Below, piece by piece: positions 1 through 11,953 of a DNA stretch of 64,000 bases. Each line of letters starts with the position of its first letter. Within the stretch, counting starts at the first letter, position 1. The notes under the pieces are model-generated. The model had not been told where the DNA came from and did not search any database. It saw only the letters and a list, made by a program, of their open reading frames with translations. A program made the position numbers and the translations under genes. This DNA comes from Allium sativum. Lineage: Eukaryota > Streptophyta > Magnoliopsida > Asparagales > Amaryllidaceae. The stretch lies in contig CM060920.1 of assembly GCA_030737875.1 (NCBI GenBank), forward strand, positions 479,972,861 to 480,036,860, in the 5' to 3' direction.

Positions 1-970
1 CGCTCGATCTGGCTTCCATTCTCCAACTTTTTAGTTTCTGAGAATTTTCAAAATTTCAAAAATTTGGCTAACACCCTAAATTTTTGAAAAATTTCGCCAT
101 AACCTCCCCTGCAATGGGAGCATCGGGGAATTTCAAATAGCTTCCCCGGTCCTTCAGATATCAAAAAGAAAAAGAAAAAGCCAAGCGGCTAGCCAATAGG
201 CTCATAAAATCATCATCACCCAAACAAAACAGTAAATTATGTAGTAAACATGTACCTATTTGTCGGGCAAACAAATTTTATTCTCTGCTCTAGCCTCCTT
301 GCTATGACCTGTTCAATGCAAGAATATGTATATGCAAGCAAATGCGACCAATTTTCAATACAATTCAATATTTGTTTCAATTAGGCTAAATGGCTAAAAA
401 TTAGCAAACAAATAAACAAACAACACAAACATCAATCAATTAGTGAATTAGAGTTTCAAATTCATAATTTTGATACATATACAAAAATCATGTTTTTGAT
501 GCCAAATCACAACATGGTATTCTAGCTATATATAAGTTTTGGTTCTCACACCAGCCTAATGGAAATATATAGAAAATCACACCTTCGAGACACGAACATA
601 AATACTGATGATGTCATGACAATCATCAGTACCATCTTCGGGCGACTAGAGTGTGATGCTATATCTATCCAATATATTAAAATTTCGAATACACGCGGAT
701 CAGACGTATACGCAAAATCTATATATACTGGATTGTCCACATCTATTTAAATAGATAATCAAATACGAATAATTGATTTAAATTTTCAAAACAAAAGTTT
801 GTTTTCATTTTAAAAATATACTCTTCACACTCGTTCTAGGATACTACTGATCCCATCTCTAACGAGTCATTCTAATTGGATATTGCTAATCCAATATCTG
901 ATGAATTCTTTCGTATAGTTCTAATGTGTCTTGTTCTCTGAGCTTGGTAAACCAAAGCTCTGATACCAAC
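1..970 (-). mobile_element. Giant-LTR element copy 1, internal region (partial, non-coding)
   Basis: This is the reverse complement of the interior of element A: position 1 matches about 35,330 and 970 matches 34,368. Only about 65 bases of the interior, including the purine tract and the 3' LTR, should lie left of the window. No retrotransposon protein domain is visible in any frame. The region holds short AT-rich stretches and the conserved block next to the primer site. The element is read right to left, so it is entered at its LTR (971-8448). Its non-autonomous nature is inferred from the complete interior of element A. Confidence 0.85.
957..968 (-). other. Primer-binding site (initiator tRNA-Met type), copy 1
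   Basis: The minus strand reads TGGTATCAGAGC two bases inside the LTR end at 971. This matches the 3' end of plant initiator tRNA-Met, the primer used by many plant Ty3/gypsy and copia elements. Element A (34,370) and element B (16,659) have the same site in the same place, which fixes the orientation and the LTR boundary. Confidence 0.9.
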
Positions 971-1495
971 TGTGAAAACCCGTAACTTCCCCGTAAAGGA
1001 AAGCTTCGGATAGTTCGAGAACAAGCCACAACAGAACGCATATAAAAGAACATTTCACTGTGTATTACAACAATGCATCAGATTACAAGAATATACAGAG
1101 TATTGATGAATAAATATACACAGGAATATCAGAGATTTAAATTACATTTAAATACATCGCAGCGGAAAATAATACAATACACAACTAGAAGGAGATATAC
1201 GGATACAAAGCTTTCCGGATATCGTTCCAGCTGTAAACCAGGATCATGTGAATATAAATCTGCAAAAACCAAAACTACTAGCTGCCCGTGTCAAAATAGG
1301 GGCACCCAGAGTTTAGGTTGAAACAATAAACTCCAGGTCAGTCATGTGACTGGTGTGAGAACTAAAACAGTTATTTATCTTTATTTTCAAAGTTCGGTAA
1401 ATCAAGGGACCACGCCGTATAACACGGAACGGGTTTCCTCCCAAGAATACCAGTGCATAAAACAAACAGTGCAATGCTAAATAAAGAAAAATGAA

Positions 1496-1567
1496 GCTGT
1501 TATAAGACCCAGGTCCTATCACACAATGCAACGCAAGCCGGGGGATAGGGTTTTCCCTTATAACAGC
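1496..1567 (-). other. Candidate structured RNA module 1 (copy 1)
   Basis: An 11-bp perfect inverted repeat, GCTGTTATAAG and CTTATAACAGC, encloses about 50 nt that are nearly invariant in four other LTR copies. The enclosed part includes GACCTGGGTC-like and AGGG-AAAA-CCCT mini-stems. It lies near the LTR 3' end, upstream of the acceptor-like site. See the covariation finding. Confidence 0.7.
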
Positions 1568-2699
1568 CAAAGAATGCTTGATACGTTTAAAACAAATCAT
1601 TTGATACTATTATAAGTGCATAGTGTATAAAACAACTTCAAATCATAAGTATCAATCATAGGCGGCATGAATGCCCCATACCACTATGTCGCCATATATA
1701 GGTTTACAAATAAAACCGCAAATCACGTATTTGGAAATTGGATTTCCATCTATGAACCGAGGCAAAAGATAGTCCTCAACCGATTCGAGACAATCTAGCC
1801 CATGTCTCAGGCAAGCACGCAGGCAAGCCTTGGAGCGACAGGGTCGGTCCACCGATGTGGATTATTATGCCTGAACACTACGTTTCCCCGCCCTTTGGGG
1901 CGTAAATGAGCCAACAAATGACTCCATCGGTTCGAGAACGACCGATCAATCCGAGGCGCCTCGCAACAGCAACAACCACATAAGTCAAACTCGTCAGGGC
2001 GTGTAAAACCACTGACGCCACTTTTTAGCTAGAAGGAAACGCATGCCCTCCCTGAGGTCCGTCTCCCGTTTTTGGTTCATACCGGGTGTGAAACACGCGA
2101 GGTAAACATTACACAAAGCTACGCCACAAAGGCCGTGCTTTGATCATCACCACAAGACTTTGCTTTTCAACAGAAGTCTCGATCAATTGCCACTTAGGCA
2201 TGCCACACAGGCAATTCACTCCATGCGTTTGATATCCATCAATATATAACCCCTGAGCTCGTACGTCTCAGAGAAGGGCGTTAAGCAAGAGAATAAATTC
2301 TCCGCCGCCAAACAGATATATATTTAATAGAGATCAACCACACGGACTAAAATCCAATGTCAGACACACAGTCCATTTACAAGTCCGTTCTGGGTCTGAA
2401 CGAAACCGGAGGCACCTAGTACCCCGCATATCCATCGATCTCCAAGTACGTCTGGACGATCACTAACTGTTTCCATCTTCTTGGGTGTACAGCCCAATCA
2501 AGATCATCAGTAATTACCCAAACGACGTGAAGACCTCCGGTCTTCGACCATCGTCTTCATCTTCGACTTATCGTCGTATCAGTTATTCAGAATGGGATAA
2601 ACCCGGTCTTTCCGAATAACTCGCGTATATTTTAAATAAGTGTTACACAAACACAACATACGCCTCATTCCAATTCATCAGTCACTAACCGTAAATTAA

Positions 2700-2800
2700 T
2701 CAAGAGAATAATTCCCCAAATATTAACCCCGAAGGCCGAAACCAACATCAGATCAATATCCAGAAAACCATTCTGCTTGGCCAACCGACAGTTAGTTTCT
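2700..2800 (-). repeat. Module 4 (GGCCTTCGGGG block), first copy in LTR copy 1
   Basis: A block with GAAGGCCGAAACCAACATCAG at its core and GTTAGTTTC at its right edge. It recurs at about 3,220-3,330 in the same LTR, and in LTRs A, E (twice) and G. Read on the sense strand it contains a short stem made of AACTAAC and GTTAGTT. Confidence 0.7.
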
Positions 2801-2958
2801 AAATTTCACATTCATAGGGAAATGTTCCCATTAATTTTATCCAAGATAAATTCTTTGAATTTATTCTTCTTTTGAATTTCGATTCAACTAGTCGAGATTA
2901 ACGAACCTTACCGAAGTAATCATTGGTTTTAATTTCCCAATCCCAACCTATTTATCCC

Positions 2959-3084
2959 ATGAAGTAAAACTGGTAATACTTCATATCTAACACCACAGTG
3001 TTATCGGTAAATTCAATTACCATTTCACGTTCAAATCTAATTAAATATTTAACTATCGCCTGGAGCAAAACTGGTGATACTCCA
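2959..3084 (-). other. Paired micro-hairpins with shared loop
   Basis: Positions 2959-2984 form ATGAAG/CTTCAT around AAAACTGGTAATA-type loop sequence, and 3061-3084 form TGGAG/CTCCA around the same loop. The third stem base pair differs (A:T against G:C) while the loop is kept. The same two hairpins occur at 32,247-32,270 and 32,347-32,372 in element A. Confidence 0.6.
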
Positions 3085-3144
3085 TTTCGATTATTTCAAT
3101 CTAATTAAAGATTCATTAAAACTCCACTTAGTTTTAATCTGTGA

Positions 3145-3605
3145 CTGGGTTAAAGAATCAGTGTCATTTAAAACACGGTTCACGGTAAACCCATAATCAC
3201 ATCACATTTCAATCAGTCCCTAATTGTAAATTAGCAAGTGAGCAATTCCCTAAGTATTAATCCCGAAGGCCGAAACCAACATCAGATCAATACCTCGGAA
3301 ACTATTCAACTTAACTAATCTCCAGTTAGTTTCTGATTTTCTTAACTCCTTTAGGTCTAAGAACTGTATTATTGAAGATACCGTTCACGACAACCCAAAA
3401 TCACATTTCATTAATGATCAGGTTAAAGAACGAGTGTTATTTAAAACACTGTTCACGATAAACCCAAAAATCAATATCAATTCAATTCCAATTAAATATC
3501 ATTTAATTGGTACACTTCATTAAATCTAAATAAAAAGATTTAATCTTTCTCAACTGGGTTCAAGAACAGTGTTAGTGAAGACACCATTCACGACAAACCC
3601 AAATC
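3145..3605 (-). other. Series of 46-nt GGGTT/AACCC hairpins
   Basis: At least three units begin near GGGTT, have GAA/TTC and GTGT/ACAC inner stems, and close with AACCC (near 3,150, 3,420 and 3,548). A further broken unit lies near 3,362. Loop sequence varies while the stem order is kept. The units match 31,933-32,183 in element A. Confidence 0.6.
3205..3335 (-). repeat. Module 4, second copy in LTR copy 1
   Basis: A diverged repeat of the 2,700-2,800 block (CTAATTGTAAATTAGCAAG, then CCGAAGGCCGAAACCAAC, then CCAGTTAGTTTCTG). It is a direct duplication about 520 bp downstream and is absent at the corresponding place in element A. Confidence 0.65.
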
Positions 3606-4713
3606 ACATTTGATATTCAATATAAGGCTCTGAATAGAAAATATATCGGCTTATATTCAATATCAAATTCTACGATTAACAAATGTCGTATTGGAAATAA
3701 CGATACAAATATATCTTTCAAATTTCCATAACAACACCTGTATAATCACGAATTCCAACATCGAAATATTCCGAAGACAATTTCGATTCAAATCCACTCC
3801 AATGCAATCATTGGATATTTTGGTTATTTTCAAAACCCTTTTTAAATTCAATTTATTTATTTAAAAATAAATAGAATTATATTTCTAGTTCAAAACTAGT
3901 TCATTTCGATAAAAATCTATTTTTATCTTTTAAATATGGAGTTTTTCATCCCAAATCTTCACAAATCATTTCTTATGATTTTACACAAATTATTATTATT
4001 TTTAATAATTTTATCGAGGCCTGTACAGTCGATTTCCATCAATGGCCATCGAACTGCACTTACAGCGACCTTTTTCGAATTTGATTTGGACGTATCTCCA
4101 AATCCAACCGTTAGATTTCAAATTTCTAATATTCGTTAGAAAGCTCTTTTCGATACGAACCCAACGGTTCCGGTTTTAGGAGAATCCGACGGTCGGATCT
4201 CCCGTAATGTCCGTTTGAAATAAATGGTCGAAATTCACGAACTACCGCGGCGCGGCGCGTTCTATTCAGGCCATTATATTATATATATAATATATACTTC
4301 GTCGATTTCTATTTAAAACGAATTATATAAATAGTTTTAAATTCGTTTCAAAAGCAATTTCAACTTCCATTTCGATTCAAATCAAAATTGAATTCTTCTT
4401 TATAAATTCGTTTTAAAATTCATTTCTATTCAATTCAAATTTCAATTCAATTGGAATTCATTTCAATTCGCTTTCAATTCAATTTGAATTCGTTTTCAAT
4501 TCATTTCGAAATCGTTTTCAATTCAATTCATTTCGAAATCGTTTTCAATTCATTTCATTTCGACATCGTTTTCAATTCAATTCATTTCAAAATCGTTTAA
4601 AATCGATATGAATATCGTTCACGTCAAAATGGCGTCAATCTAATCAACACGGCTTCATAAATTTCTATTTTCAAATATTCTATTTCAAATATTTCTCTTT
4701 CTCAAAATAGTTG

Positions 4714-5270
4714 TTATTATCAAAATATTTCGTTCAACACATGACCAATCTCAATGGATGAGTACTGTCAACACATGAACTTTATTTTATATCGATAAAG
4801 ATGTAAATTTTATTATCAAAATATTTCGTTCAACACATGACCAATCTCAATGGATGAGTACTGTCAACACATGAACCTTTATTTTATATCGATAAAGATG
4901 TAAATTTTATTATCAAAATATTTCGTTCAACACATGACCAATCTCAATGGATGAAACTGTCAACACATGAACCTTTATTTTATATCGATAAAGATGTAAA
5001 TTTTATTATCAAAATATTTCGTTCAACACATGACCAATCTCAATGGATGAAACTGTCAACACATGAACCTTTATTTTATATCGATAAAGATGTAAATTTT
5101 ATTATCAAAATATTTCGTCCAACACATGACCAATCTCAATGGATGAAACTGTCAACACATGAACCTTTATTTTATATCGATAAAGATGTAAATTTTATTA
5201 TCAAAATATTTCGTTCAACACATGACCAATCTCAATGGATGAAACTGTCAACACATGAACCTTTATTTTA
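4714..5270. repeat. Tandem repeat, 96-98 bp unit, about 6 copies
   Basis: Units contain ATCAAAATATTTCGTTCAAC, ACACATGACCAATCTCAATG and ATCGATAAAGATG. The first two units end GATGAGTACTGTC (98 bp) and later ones GATGAAACTGTC (96 bp). Because 96 is a multiple of three, an ORF-like stretch with a 32-residue repeat appears. I regard it as repeat-generated, not coding. Element A's LTRs have three shorter-range copies at the same place. Confidence 0.92.
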
Positions 5271-6160
5271 TAATATTCTTTATTTTTCAAATTGGAATGA
5301 GGCCCAATCAATTACCATATAAAGTTAATTACATGGATTTTCATACATTACATGTATAATAGCATTGAAAAATAATCAACCATCAACCAAAGTGCACTAC
5401 ACTGTATAAGCATCAAATGTAGATATCTAACGCTTATAACAGCCTGTCAATCGATCGATCGACATATTTAATCAATCAGGATGAGTGAACTTCAAATTTC
5501 ATCCTAACACCCGTGTGGGGTTTCAAACAATCAAACACAGGTTTTATTTGTGCAGTTGGGCGATGTGTAAAATTTATCAACCCAATCAGTGTCCTTCAAA
5601 TAGGTGTACATAAACAAACCGTCTGGTTTGTAAATGAATATTTATTTATTCACATTCACGTTAAAAATTATATTTTTAACGACAAAACATTTTATTCTAA
5701 CATATGAATTTCTATTCAGTTCATTCTTTAAATAAAATGATATTTTTTATTTTTCTAACTTATTTTAGAAAATTTCGGCGGCATAACGGCACGATACTAG
5801 AAACGGGACGAGGCCTAGCCTTATCCCCGGACTAGTGAAGGCCCACGCCATTCACACATCAATCATATCAATTTCACTTCACCAAACAATTCAAATCAAC
5901 CCAAACAATCTAACTAACAACACAGCCAAACAAACAAGTCCATGGTCTGTGGACGATTGTGTCGGGTGCTACTAAGCACCGTCTGCATCCTAGTATATAT
6001 ATATAACTAGAAAAATAAATTGAAAGGTGAGAAATTCTCACCTATAGCTATCCTAGCTCCACGGCACTTCATTGATAGAAAACTTCATCGCTATCGCATC
6101 TTCGTCATCTTCGTTGTCCGCTTTCACTACCTATGTAAAAATCGAATTTTTACTTCGATG

Positions 6161-6906
6161 TTCAATATATAAAAATCGCATTTTTAATTCGAAGTTCAAT
6201 ATATAAAAATCCCATTTTTAATTCGAAGTTCAATATATAAAAATCACATTTTTAATTCGAAGTTCAATATATAAAAATCACATTTTTAATTCGAAGTTCA
6301 ATATATAAAAATCACATTTTTAATTCGAAGTTCAATATATAAAAATCACATTTTTAATTCGAAGTTCAATATATAAAAATCACATTTTTAATTCGAAGTT
6401 CAATATATAAAAATCACATTTTTAATTCGAAGTTCAATATATAAAAATCACATTTTTAATTCGAAGTTCAATATATAAAAATCACATTTTTAATTCGAAG
6501 TTCAATATATAAAAATCACATTTTTAATTCGAAGTTCAATATATAAAAATCACATTTTTAATTCGAAGTTCAATATATAAAAATCACATTTTTAATTCGA
6601 AGTTCAATATATAAAAATCACATTTTTAATTCGAAGTTCAATATATAAAAATCACATTTTTAATTCGAAGTTCAATATATAAAAATCACATTTTTAATTC
6701 GAAGTTCAATATATAAAAATCACATTTTTAATTCGAAGTTCAATATATAAAAATCACATTTTTAATTCGAAGTTCAATATATAAAAATCACATTTTTAAT
6801 TCGAAGTTCAATATATAAAAATCACATTTTTAATTCGAAGTTCAATATATAAAAATCACATTTTTAATTCGAAGTTCAATATATAAAAATCACATTTTTA
6901 ATTCGA
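6161..6906. repeat. 34-bp tandem array, 22 units
   Basis: Twenty-two uniform units start TTCAATATATAAAAATCACA and end ATTTTTAATTCGAAG. Each carries the inverted pair AAAAAT-CAC-ATTTTT. The first two or three units vary (TCGC, TCCC in place of TCAC) and the rest are homogeneous, which suggests recent expansion by slippage or unequal exchange. The array is absent from elements A and E at the same LTR position. There are no spacers, so it is not CRISPR. Confidence 0.95.
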
Positions 6907-7108
6907 CAATATAAAAGATTATATTTTCCTTTTCAAATCTTTTTAAAAATCAGTTTTCAATCTTTTTTTAAAAATCAGTTTTCAATCTTTTTTTAAAAAT
7001 CAGTTTTCAATCTTTTTTAAAAAAATCAGTTTTCTCTAGCTTTTACATAATTCAGTTCTAAAACAAATAGAATTTAGTTTTTAAATTAAATAATAAAAAA
7101 AACATAAA

Positions 7109-7114
7109 ACTTAC
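7109..7114 (-). other. Splice-donor-like GTAAGT, copy 1
   Basis: The minus strand reads AGG|GTAAGT, a strong plant 5' splice-site consensus, exactly where the GC-rich leader gives way to the AT-rich hairpin array. Equivalent sites occur in A, B and E. Splicing itself is inferred. Confidence 0.55.
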
Positions 7115-7515
7115 CCTATATTTTCGCCACGGTAACACGCTCAGACCCGTGAACCCACTTCATCGATGAACCTTCCCCCCCTGCGCACGCTCCCAGGTGA
7201 AGCCAGAACCAAATCCGACCATGCCCCTCCGACCGACTACGACCACCTCCCCTGCGCCAGTGGTGGCACAAAATTCGAAGTCCCCTAGCTCTCTCGTATT
7301 GCGTGCGAACCTCTGATGTTTGAGGAGCAAAATCAAGCAAATCGCCACAAGAAACTAGATCACAACCGTTGGCTTCCTTGCCCTCGAATAGATCTAGGAT
7401 TTCATGTTTGAATCCCTTGAATTCGATTCACAGATGTTGCGAATTTTGCAGGAAGAAATCTGAAAATATCGTCCATCCAATCTTTAACTGGCGGCGGGTT
7501 TCTAATTGGGGGATT
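7115..7515 (-). other. GC-rich leader block of LTR copy 1
   Basis: On the minus strand this segment follows TATAAATA (7544-7537) and a C-rich run, and ends at AGG followed by GTAAGTTTT (7115/7114). It resembles the first exon of a plant gene: higher GC, few stops in one frame (7340-7116), then an intron-like start. It has no recognisable similarity to the leader at the same place in element A (27,830-28,166), although the LTR on both sides is homologous. It may be captured host sequence; the source is unknown. Confidence 0.6.
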
Positions 7516-7536
7516 ACAGTTTTGATGGGGGGGGGT

Positions 7537-7544
7537 TATTTATA
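7537..7544 (-). promoter_or_regulatory. TATA box of LTR copy 1
   Basis: TATAAATA on the minus strand, about 30 bp upstream of a C-run and C-rich leader start. Spacing fits a plant core promoter in the LTR. Confidence 0.55.
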
Positions 7545-7803
7545 GATATTTTATTTTAGTTTTTTATTAATTGATTCTCCAATTATTTGTTTATCGATCC
7601 GAATTCAAAATCAAACCCAACGACTGTCGCCCCTAGCCAAATACCCCCATTCTGAACACAATGGGATATGTATCGTAGGCTGATTCGGCTGTTACAATCA
7701 GTTTCCGTTAAATTTACATTTAAATCACTTTATTGAATTTTAAACGTACATTTCAAATTACCGGGGTCACATACTAGCTCTAAAAATTGCAGAAAAATAT
7801 TTT

Positions 7804-8100
7804 CTAGTTTCGTATTGACGATACGGTCCTAACAAAACTAGTTTTGTCGAATTCTGAGGCCGTTGGAAAAATGGCCATTTTCCAGTCGATTAAAATTAAC
7901 TGAAACTGGTCAAACACGTTTTCCTTTGCCACGCTCACATATTGATTTGAAAAATTATGAAATTTGAAACCTAACAATAACTTGACATCACGGACCCAAC
8001 AAAACTGGTTTCGTCGAAATCCGAGGTCATTTGCAAAATGTCCATTTTTAAGGGCCTGAATTCCATAGCGACTATTCAGAATTTTCAACTGGACATATCT
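7804..8100 (-). repeat. Two diverged direct repeats in U3
   Basis: Two neighbouring blocks share the order: AAATGG(A/C)CATTTT, then a CTC(G/A)GA(A/T)TTCGACGAAAC-type motif, then AG-TTTTGTT(G/A)G, then GTC(A/C)A and GCTAG. The pair also occurs in A (about 27,300-27,560), E and F. It is an old internal duplication of the U3 region. The open frame through it is not conserved as protein, so I treat it as non-coding. Confidence 0.6.
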
Positions 8101-8448
8101 TTTGATTCCCGCTATGAAATCTTCCTTTTTCGGATTCGATAGAAAGATATTATCAATTAGATCCTATCATTTTTGGTTTCACTAAAATCCGGATTGTTTT
8201 GCACCCGGTACATTCAATTGAAGTTTGAAATCGAATTATCGAACTACCGCGCCATTTTCAATTCCTTATATAATTATATATAATTATATATATTCTAACG
8301 ACGACGCGTATAATATATACGTTCGAATTATATTCAAAATAAATTTCTCGTCGATTTTATTTAAAATAATCTATTTTAAATATTCAAAATTCGCTAAAAT
8401 TGCCAAAATAAAAATTTTAAACTGGCCCAGATTTTGCGGGTTATTACA

Positions 8449-9463
8449 GCATTTGATGTTTACACTTTGATTTTTATTAAATTTATTCGTAATCTTCTCG
8501 ATGGTAAATTTAGTCATCATTTACAATTAAAAATAATAATAACTCTATGAAAAAATTTTACATTTTTATTTTTTTATGTTTACTCTAAATTCTCTCATTC
8601 AAAACTCTACGGAAAGATAATTTTAGTTAACTTTGGATGTATAATGTGTTCGGATATAGTTAGCCACATGACGAGGGTGATGCCTATAATACTCCATGAA
8701 CTTTACATGAAACAAATTAATTGTAGATTCCTTTGCAAATTATCATGTAATATTCATTATGCCAATCTATAAAATTATAAAGGAGTATACAATGTTCATT
8801 TCAAATCGAAGGTATACTTGGGATTGCTATAGTGTTATTGAAAAGCCAATTGAGTAAACATTAGATACAACCAAACTATTAATAAAATGGAGATCCTTAT
8901 CAAGAGGCATAAGTTAAGGAAATTGTACATGATAGTTTTTAAGCTAGCAATGCACATTAAATTAGTTATGCAAACTAAATATTAAGCCATGTAAATTAGG
9001 CTAGCTCTTACAAATATATGAATCCCAAATATTGAGACATGGAATAGAACATAAGGGTGCATTCACTTTCTAGTATATAGTTTTGGTTTGTGTACATACA
9101 AAAGTACGAAGAACGCACACATACCGTGGAAAACGATCATTTTACAAAACAATGTTAACACACAAAACTAAAATAAACTTTTTAAAGTTTTCCGTATTTT
9201 AAAAAAATGATGGAAGAACGACGGCAAATTCATCCACCCACCATCCCCTCTACCATTAGTCCATCGCCTCCGTTATCCTTTAAATTTTCACATCTTTCAA
9301 AATTAACGTTGAAAACTCAAAACTCAAAATAAACCAAACAAAATTTACATGACATTGTGTTTGCATATAAGGTTGAAGTTAAGTGGATCCAACGATCAAG
9401 ATATACTGTATTAGATTTTGTGTTTTAGTTTGTATCTTGATAGGCATTACTCTATCTCTCTCT

Positions 9464-9506
<43 letters not shown>

Positions 9507-11137
9507 CATGTGTGTATGGGCGGGGTCACAAAATAAATAAATTACGGCCTAATGGTGTATGTTATAGTTCCTTTTTTTCACTTAGAAATCACAGTTCTAG
9601 AGGCAGTTGATTATTTTGATGTCTTAATTCCCTGATCCACAATTACTGCTTTAAAAGACTCTGTTGGACTATAGCTAATAGATTAAAGAAAAGATGAGTA
9701 CCAATATGTCTTCCTATCAGCATGTCCTTCCTTAGATGCCTCATGTTTATGATTATATTTGTTTGTTGTCCTTTTTTATTAATCAAATTTTATTCTCAAA
9801 TATGCTACTTGCTTAGCTTGTCAGAAGCATGTGAAATCAAAAAAGAAAATTGAATGAAATTAGCTGAGTTTAGTCAAAATTATGTAGAATGAATGTAAGG
9901 AAAGGAAAGGAATTATACAATCAATGCATAATATTAGGTTCTATGTAAAATAAATTACAAAAAGAATTTAACTTTTATTGTATGCTTGAAAGGATGGCTG
10001 TCAACTATGTTGAACACAGAATTTGTTCAATACAGAGTATCCAGCATAGAGTAAAAAAGATACTAAAGAATCAATGGTGATCAAAGTGTATTAAAATGAA
10101 ATTATTGGCAACCTAATATACATCTAATCTGTAAGATAACGCCATGTAGAAATAAATGAGCCAGTAATCCTGATTTGTTTCAAATACTTGAAATATGACG
10201 ACGATACAAATGCAAAATTTATTAAACTGATGGCCGGATGTGTGTATAAAGATAAGAAAATTGTACATTTGTATTGTTGGTAAAATTAGTTATATCTCAT
10301 ATTAAATTTGAAATTTTTTTTTAGTTATATCTCATATTAAATTTGACAAAAAATTCATATGATTGACAAGCCACGCATATAAGCTATAAATGACTCCACC
10401 TAATTTGGCAATATTTATTTTGCATTATTGCAATGGAAGGCAATTTATAGTATATTTTATATAATTAAGTCGAAATCCTAGAACGATATGTTAACAAAAA
10501 ACCAGAGCTCAACACTGAATGCCTTATTTTTAAATCCTACATATTAATTGGTTTAAAATTTATTAAATGCATTAGAATTTCCAGCAATCTTCAAATGATC
10601 AATAGAACTATGTAGAATTGCTATAAATGATTCAATCAACTTTGGCAATATATATTGAACATTATTATAATCAGGTAATTCACAGTGTTTCTGCATATTT
10701 TAAAGGTAAGCAACTCATGCTATAATCCTTATTTGAAGTTAATGGCACGTGCACTCATGTTTAGATGGAATCTTGCAGAAAATTGAAAAAAATTCACTTA
10801 TACACCTCATAATCAAACCTATAGAAAATAGTTTTCACTTATTAGAACATTAAGTTGATGAACATAGTCCAACTAATTTTAAGATAGGGTAATACTTTGT
10901 GTTGTTTCTTAATCATTTATTAATGCCTGCCAACAAAAGTTGTGTGTGCCTCTATCTCTCTTTCTTTCTTTCTATATATATATATATATATATATTTGCA
11001 TGTGTATGTATGTATATATATATATGTTTGCGTGATGTATTCAAATGACGCAAAATTGATTTAAGTTTGTTAATACCATGCTACCATGTGGAGAAGCATA
11101 CAATTGATCAAAACTAATCGATTACCTAGTTTCTATG
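8449..11137. other. AT-rich region without recognisable gene
   Basis: This lies between the U3 edge of giant-LTR copy 1 and the copia LTR. I see no long ORF and no RNA gene. It holds a TA microsatellite near 9,466-9,504, another near 10,973-10,996, and a local duplication (TTAGTTATATCTCATATTAA at about 10,284 and 10,322). It may be older intergenic DNA or an eroded element. Confidence 0.5.
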
Positions 11138-11806
11138 TGTTGGGAATGAGTCCTTTCCTATATGGAAAAACTCATATTTAATTAATTGGAGTAATAAGTG
11201 TTGCTACGGTATTTCGTGCTTTTATTTGAAAAGGTGACTATTTGACTTTTGGTGTGCTTGGGTAATTGCACCTTTATGGGAATTATAATCTTATTAAATA
11301 TGGTGGCTGAATGGAGACTTCAAGGTACCTCTTTGGTGGGTATATATACATCCATTTTTGGGTGGCAAACATATACAAGACAACAACATCAAAACTTTGT
11401 TAGTTTCTCAAAGACATCGTGGGCTTCTTCTACTACTTTAAGATTGCCCTTTGTTGGAGTGTTTTTGCGAGACCTCTCATCTTTTTTGAGCTCTGTTCCC
11501 CGGTGATATTTTTCACTTTTCTTGCTTTTGTTTTGATGTTGTTATTACTAGCTATTGTTGCATAATTTGTATATCCACTTTGTAACTTGGATTTGGATTG
11601 TATATCACTCCATTATCATAGTAAGAGAAGTTTGGGAGGACCCCGTCATTGGTCCTGTGGTTTTTACTCTTAACATCGAAGAGGTTTTCCACGTTAATAA
11701 TTCATGTGTTCTTAATTTATTATTATCTCTTATTCTGTGGATTATTTGCATTAATAATTGGTGACTGCGGAACATTTTGTTGGGTTTGTCTGTGTCATTC
11801 ATAACA
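11138..11806 (+). mobile_element. 5' LTR of Tork/Tnt1-like copia element
   Basis: Begins TGTTGGGAATGAG and ends ATAACA, 669 bp, typical in size and ends for plant Ty1/copia. It is followed by AACTGGTATCGGGTC, a degraded tRNA-Met-type primer site. The candidate TSD is CTATG (11,133-11,137). A TATA-like run lies near 11,340. The 3' LTR is not in the window because the element is interrupted at 49,428 by insertions that reach the end. Confidence 0.8.
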
Positions 11807-11848
11807 AACTGGTATCGGGTCAAGGTAGGTTAACTTGTAGTATCCCTG

Positions 11849-11953
11849 ATGGATTATAGTAATATCAACACTAGTAGAATGATTACTTTGAATGGAGCTA
11901 GCTATCATATTTGGAAGAGAAAAATGAGAGACTTTTTGTATGTCAAAAGTTAG
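11849..11953 (+). pseudogene. Copia gag, N-terminal fragment (split by insertion)
   Basis: The frame from ATG at 11,849 runs 34 codons and contains the copia gag signature ([20 protein letters not shown]), the start of the capsid domain that packages element RNA. It ends at a TAG inside GTTAG, the left target duplication of element B. The right copy is GTTGG, so the stop arose by a G-to-A change in a Trp codon after insertion. The reading frame resumes at 45,697. Confidence 0.85.

Larger units (their letters stand above)
971..8448 (-). mobile_element. 5' LTR of giant-LTR element copy 1 (about 7.5 kb)
   Basis: On the minus strand the LTR starts TGTAATAACCCGC (8448) and ends CGGGTTTTCACA (971), directly against the primer site. 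Its length is 7,478 bp. From 971 to about 6,150 it follows element A's LTRs closely (reversed). Beyond that it has its own 34-bp array, its own leader block and a more diverged U3, so it looks mosaic. In the reading direction it contains U3 (about 8448-7560), TATA (7544-7537), leader to 7115, donor-like site, hairpin-rich AT region, tandem repeats, hairpin series and RNA module 1. No real protein-coding ORF is present. The TSD candidate on the right is GCATT (8449-8453); its partner is outside the window. Confidence 0.88.

Noticed and set aside
957..968. tRNA gene suggested by tRNA-Met similarity (also 16,659 and 34,370)
   Set aside because: Only 12 bases complementary to a tRNA end are present, at an LTR border. 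This is a primer-binding site, not a tRNA gene.
4951..5322. A 123-codon ORF with a 32-residue repeat
   Set aside because: It arises from 96-bp tandem units. Neighbouring 98-bp units break the frame, and homologous LTRs do not keep it.
6161..6906. CRISPR-like regular repeat
   Set aside because: The repeats are contiguous 34-bp units with no spacers, inside a plant LTR.
8449..11137. Possible host gene between copy 1 and copia
   Set aside because: No frame with exon-like length, codon bias or splice structure could be supported. Transcript data would be needed to claim a gene.
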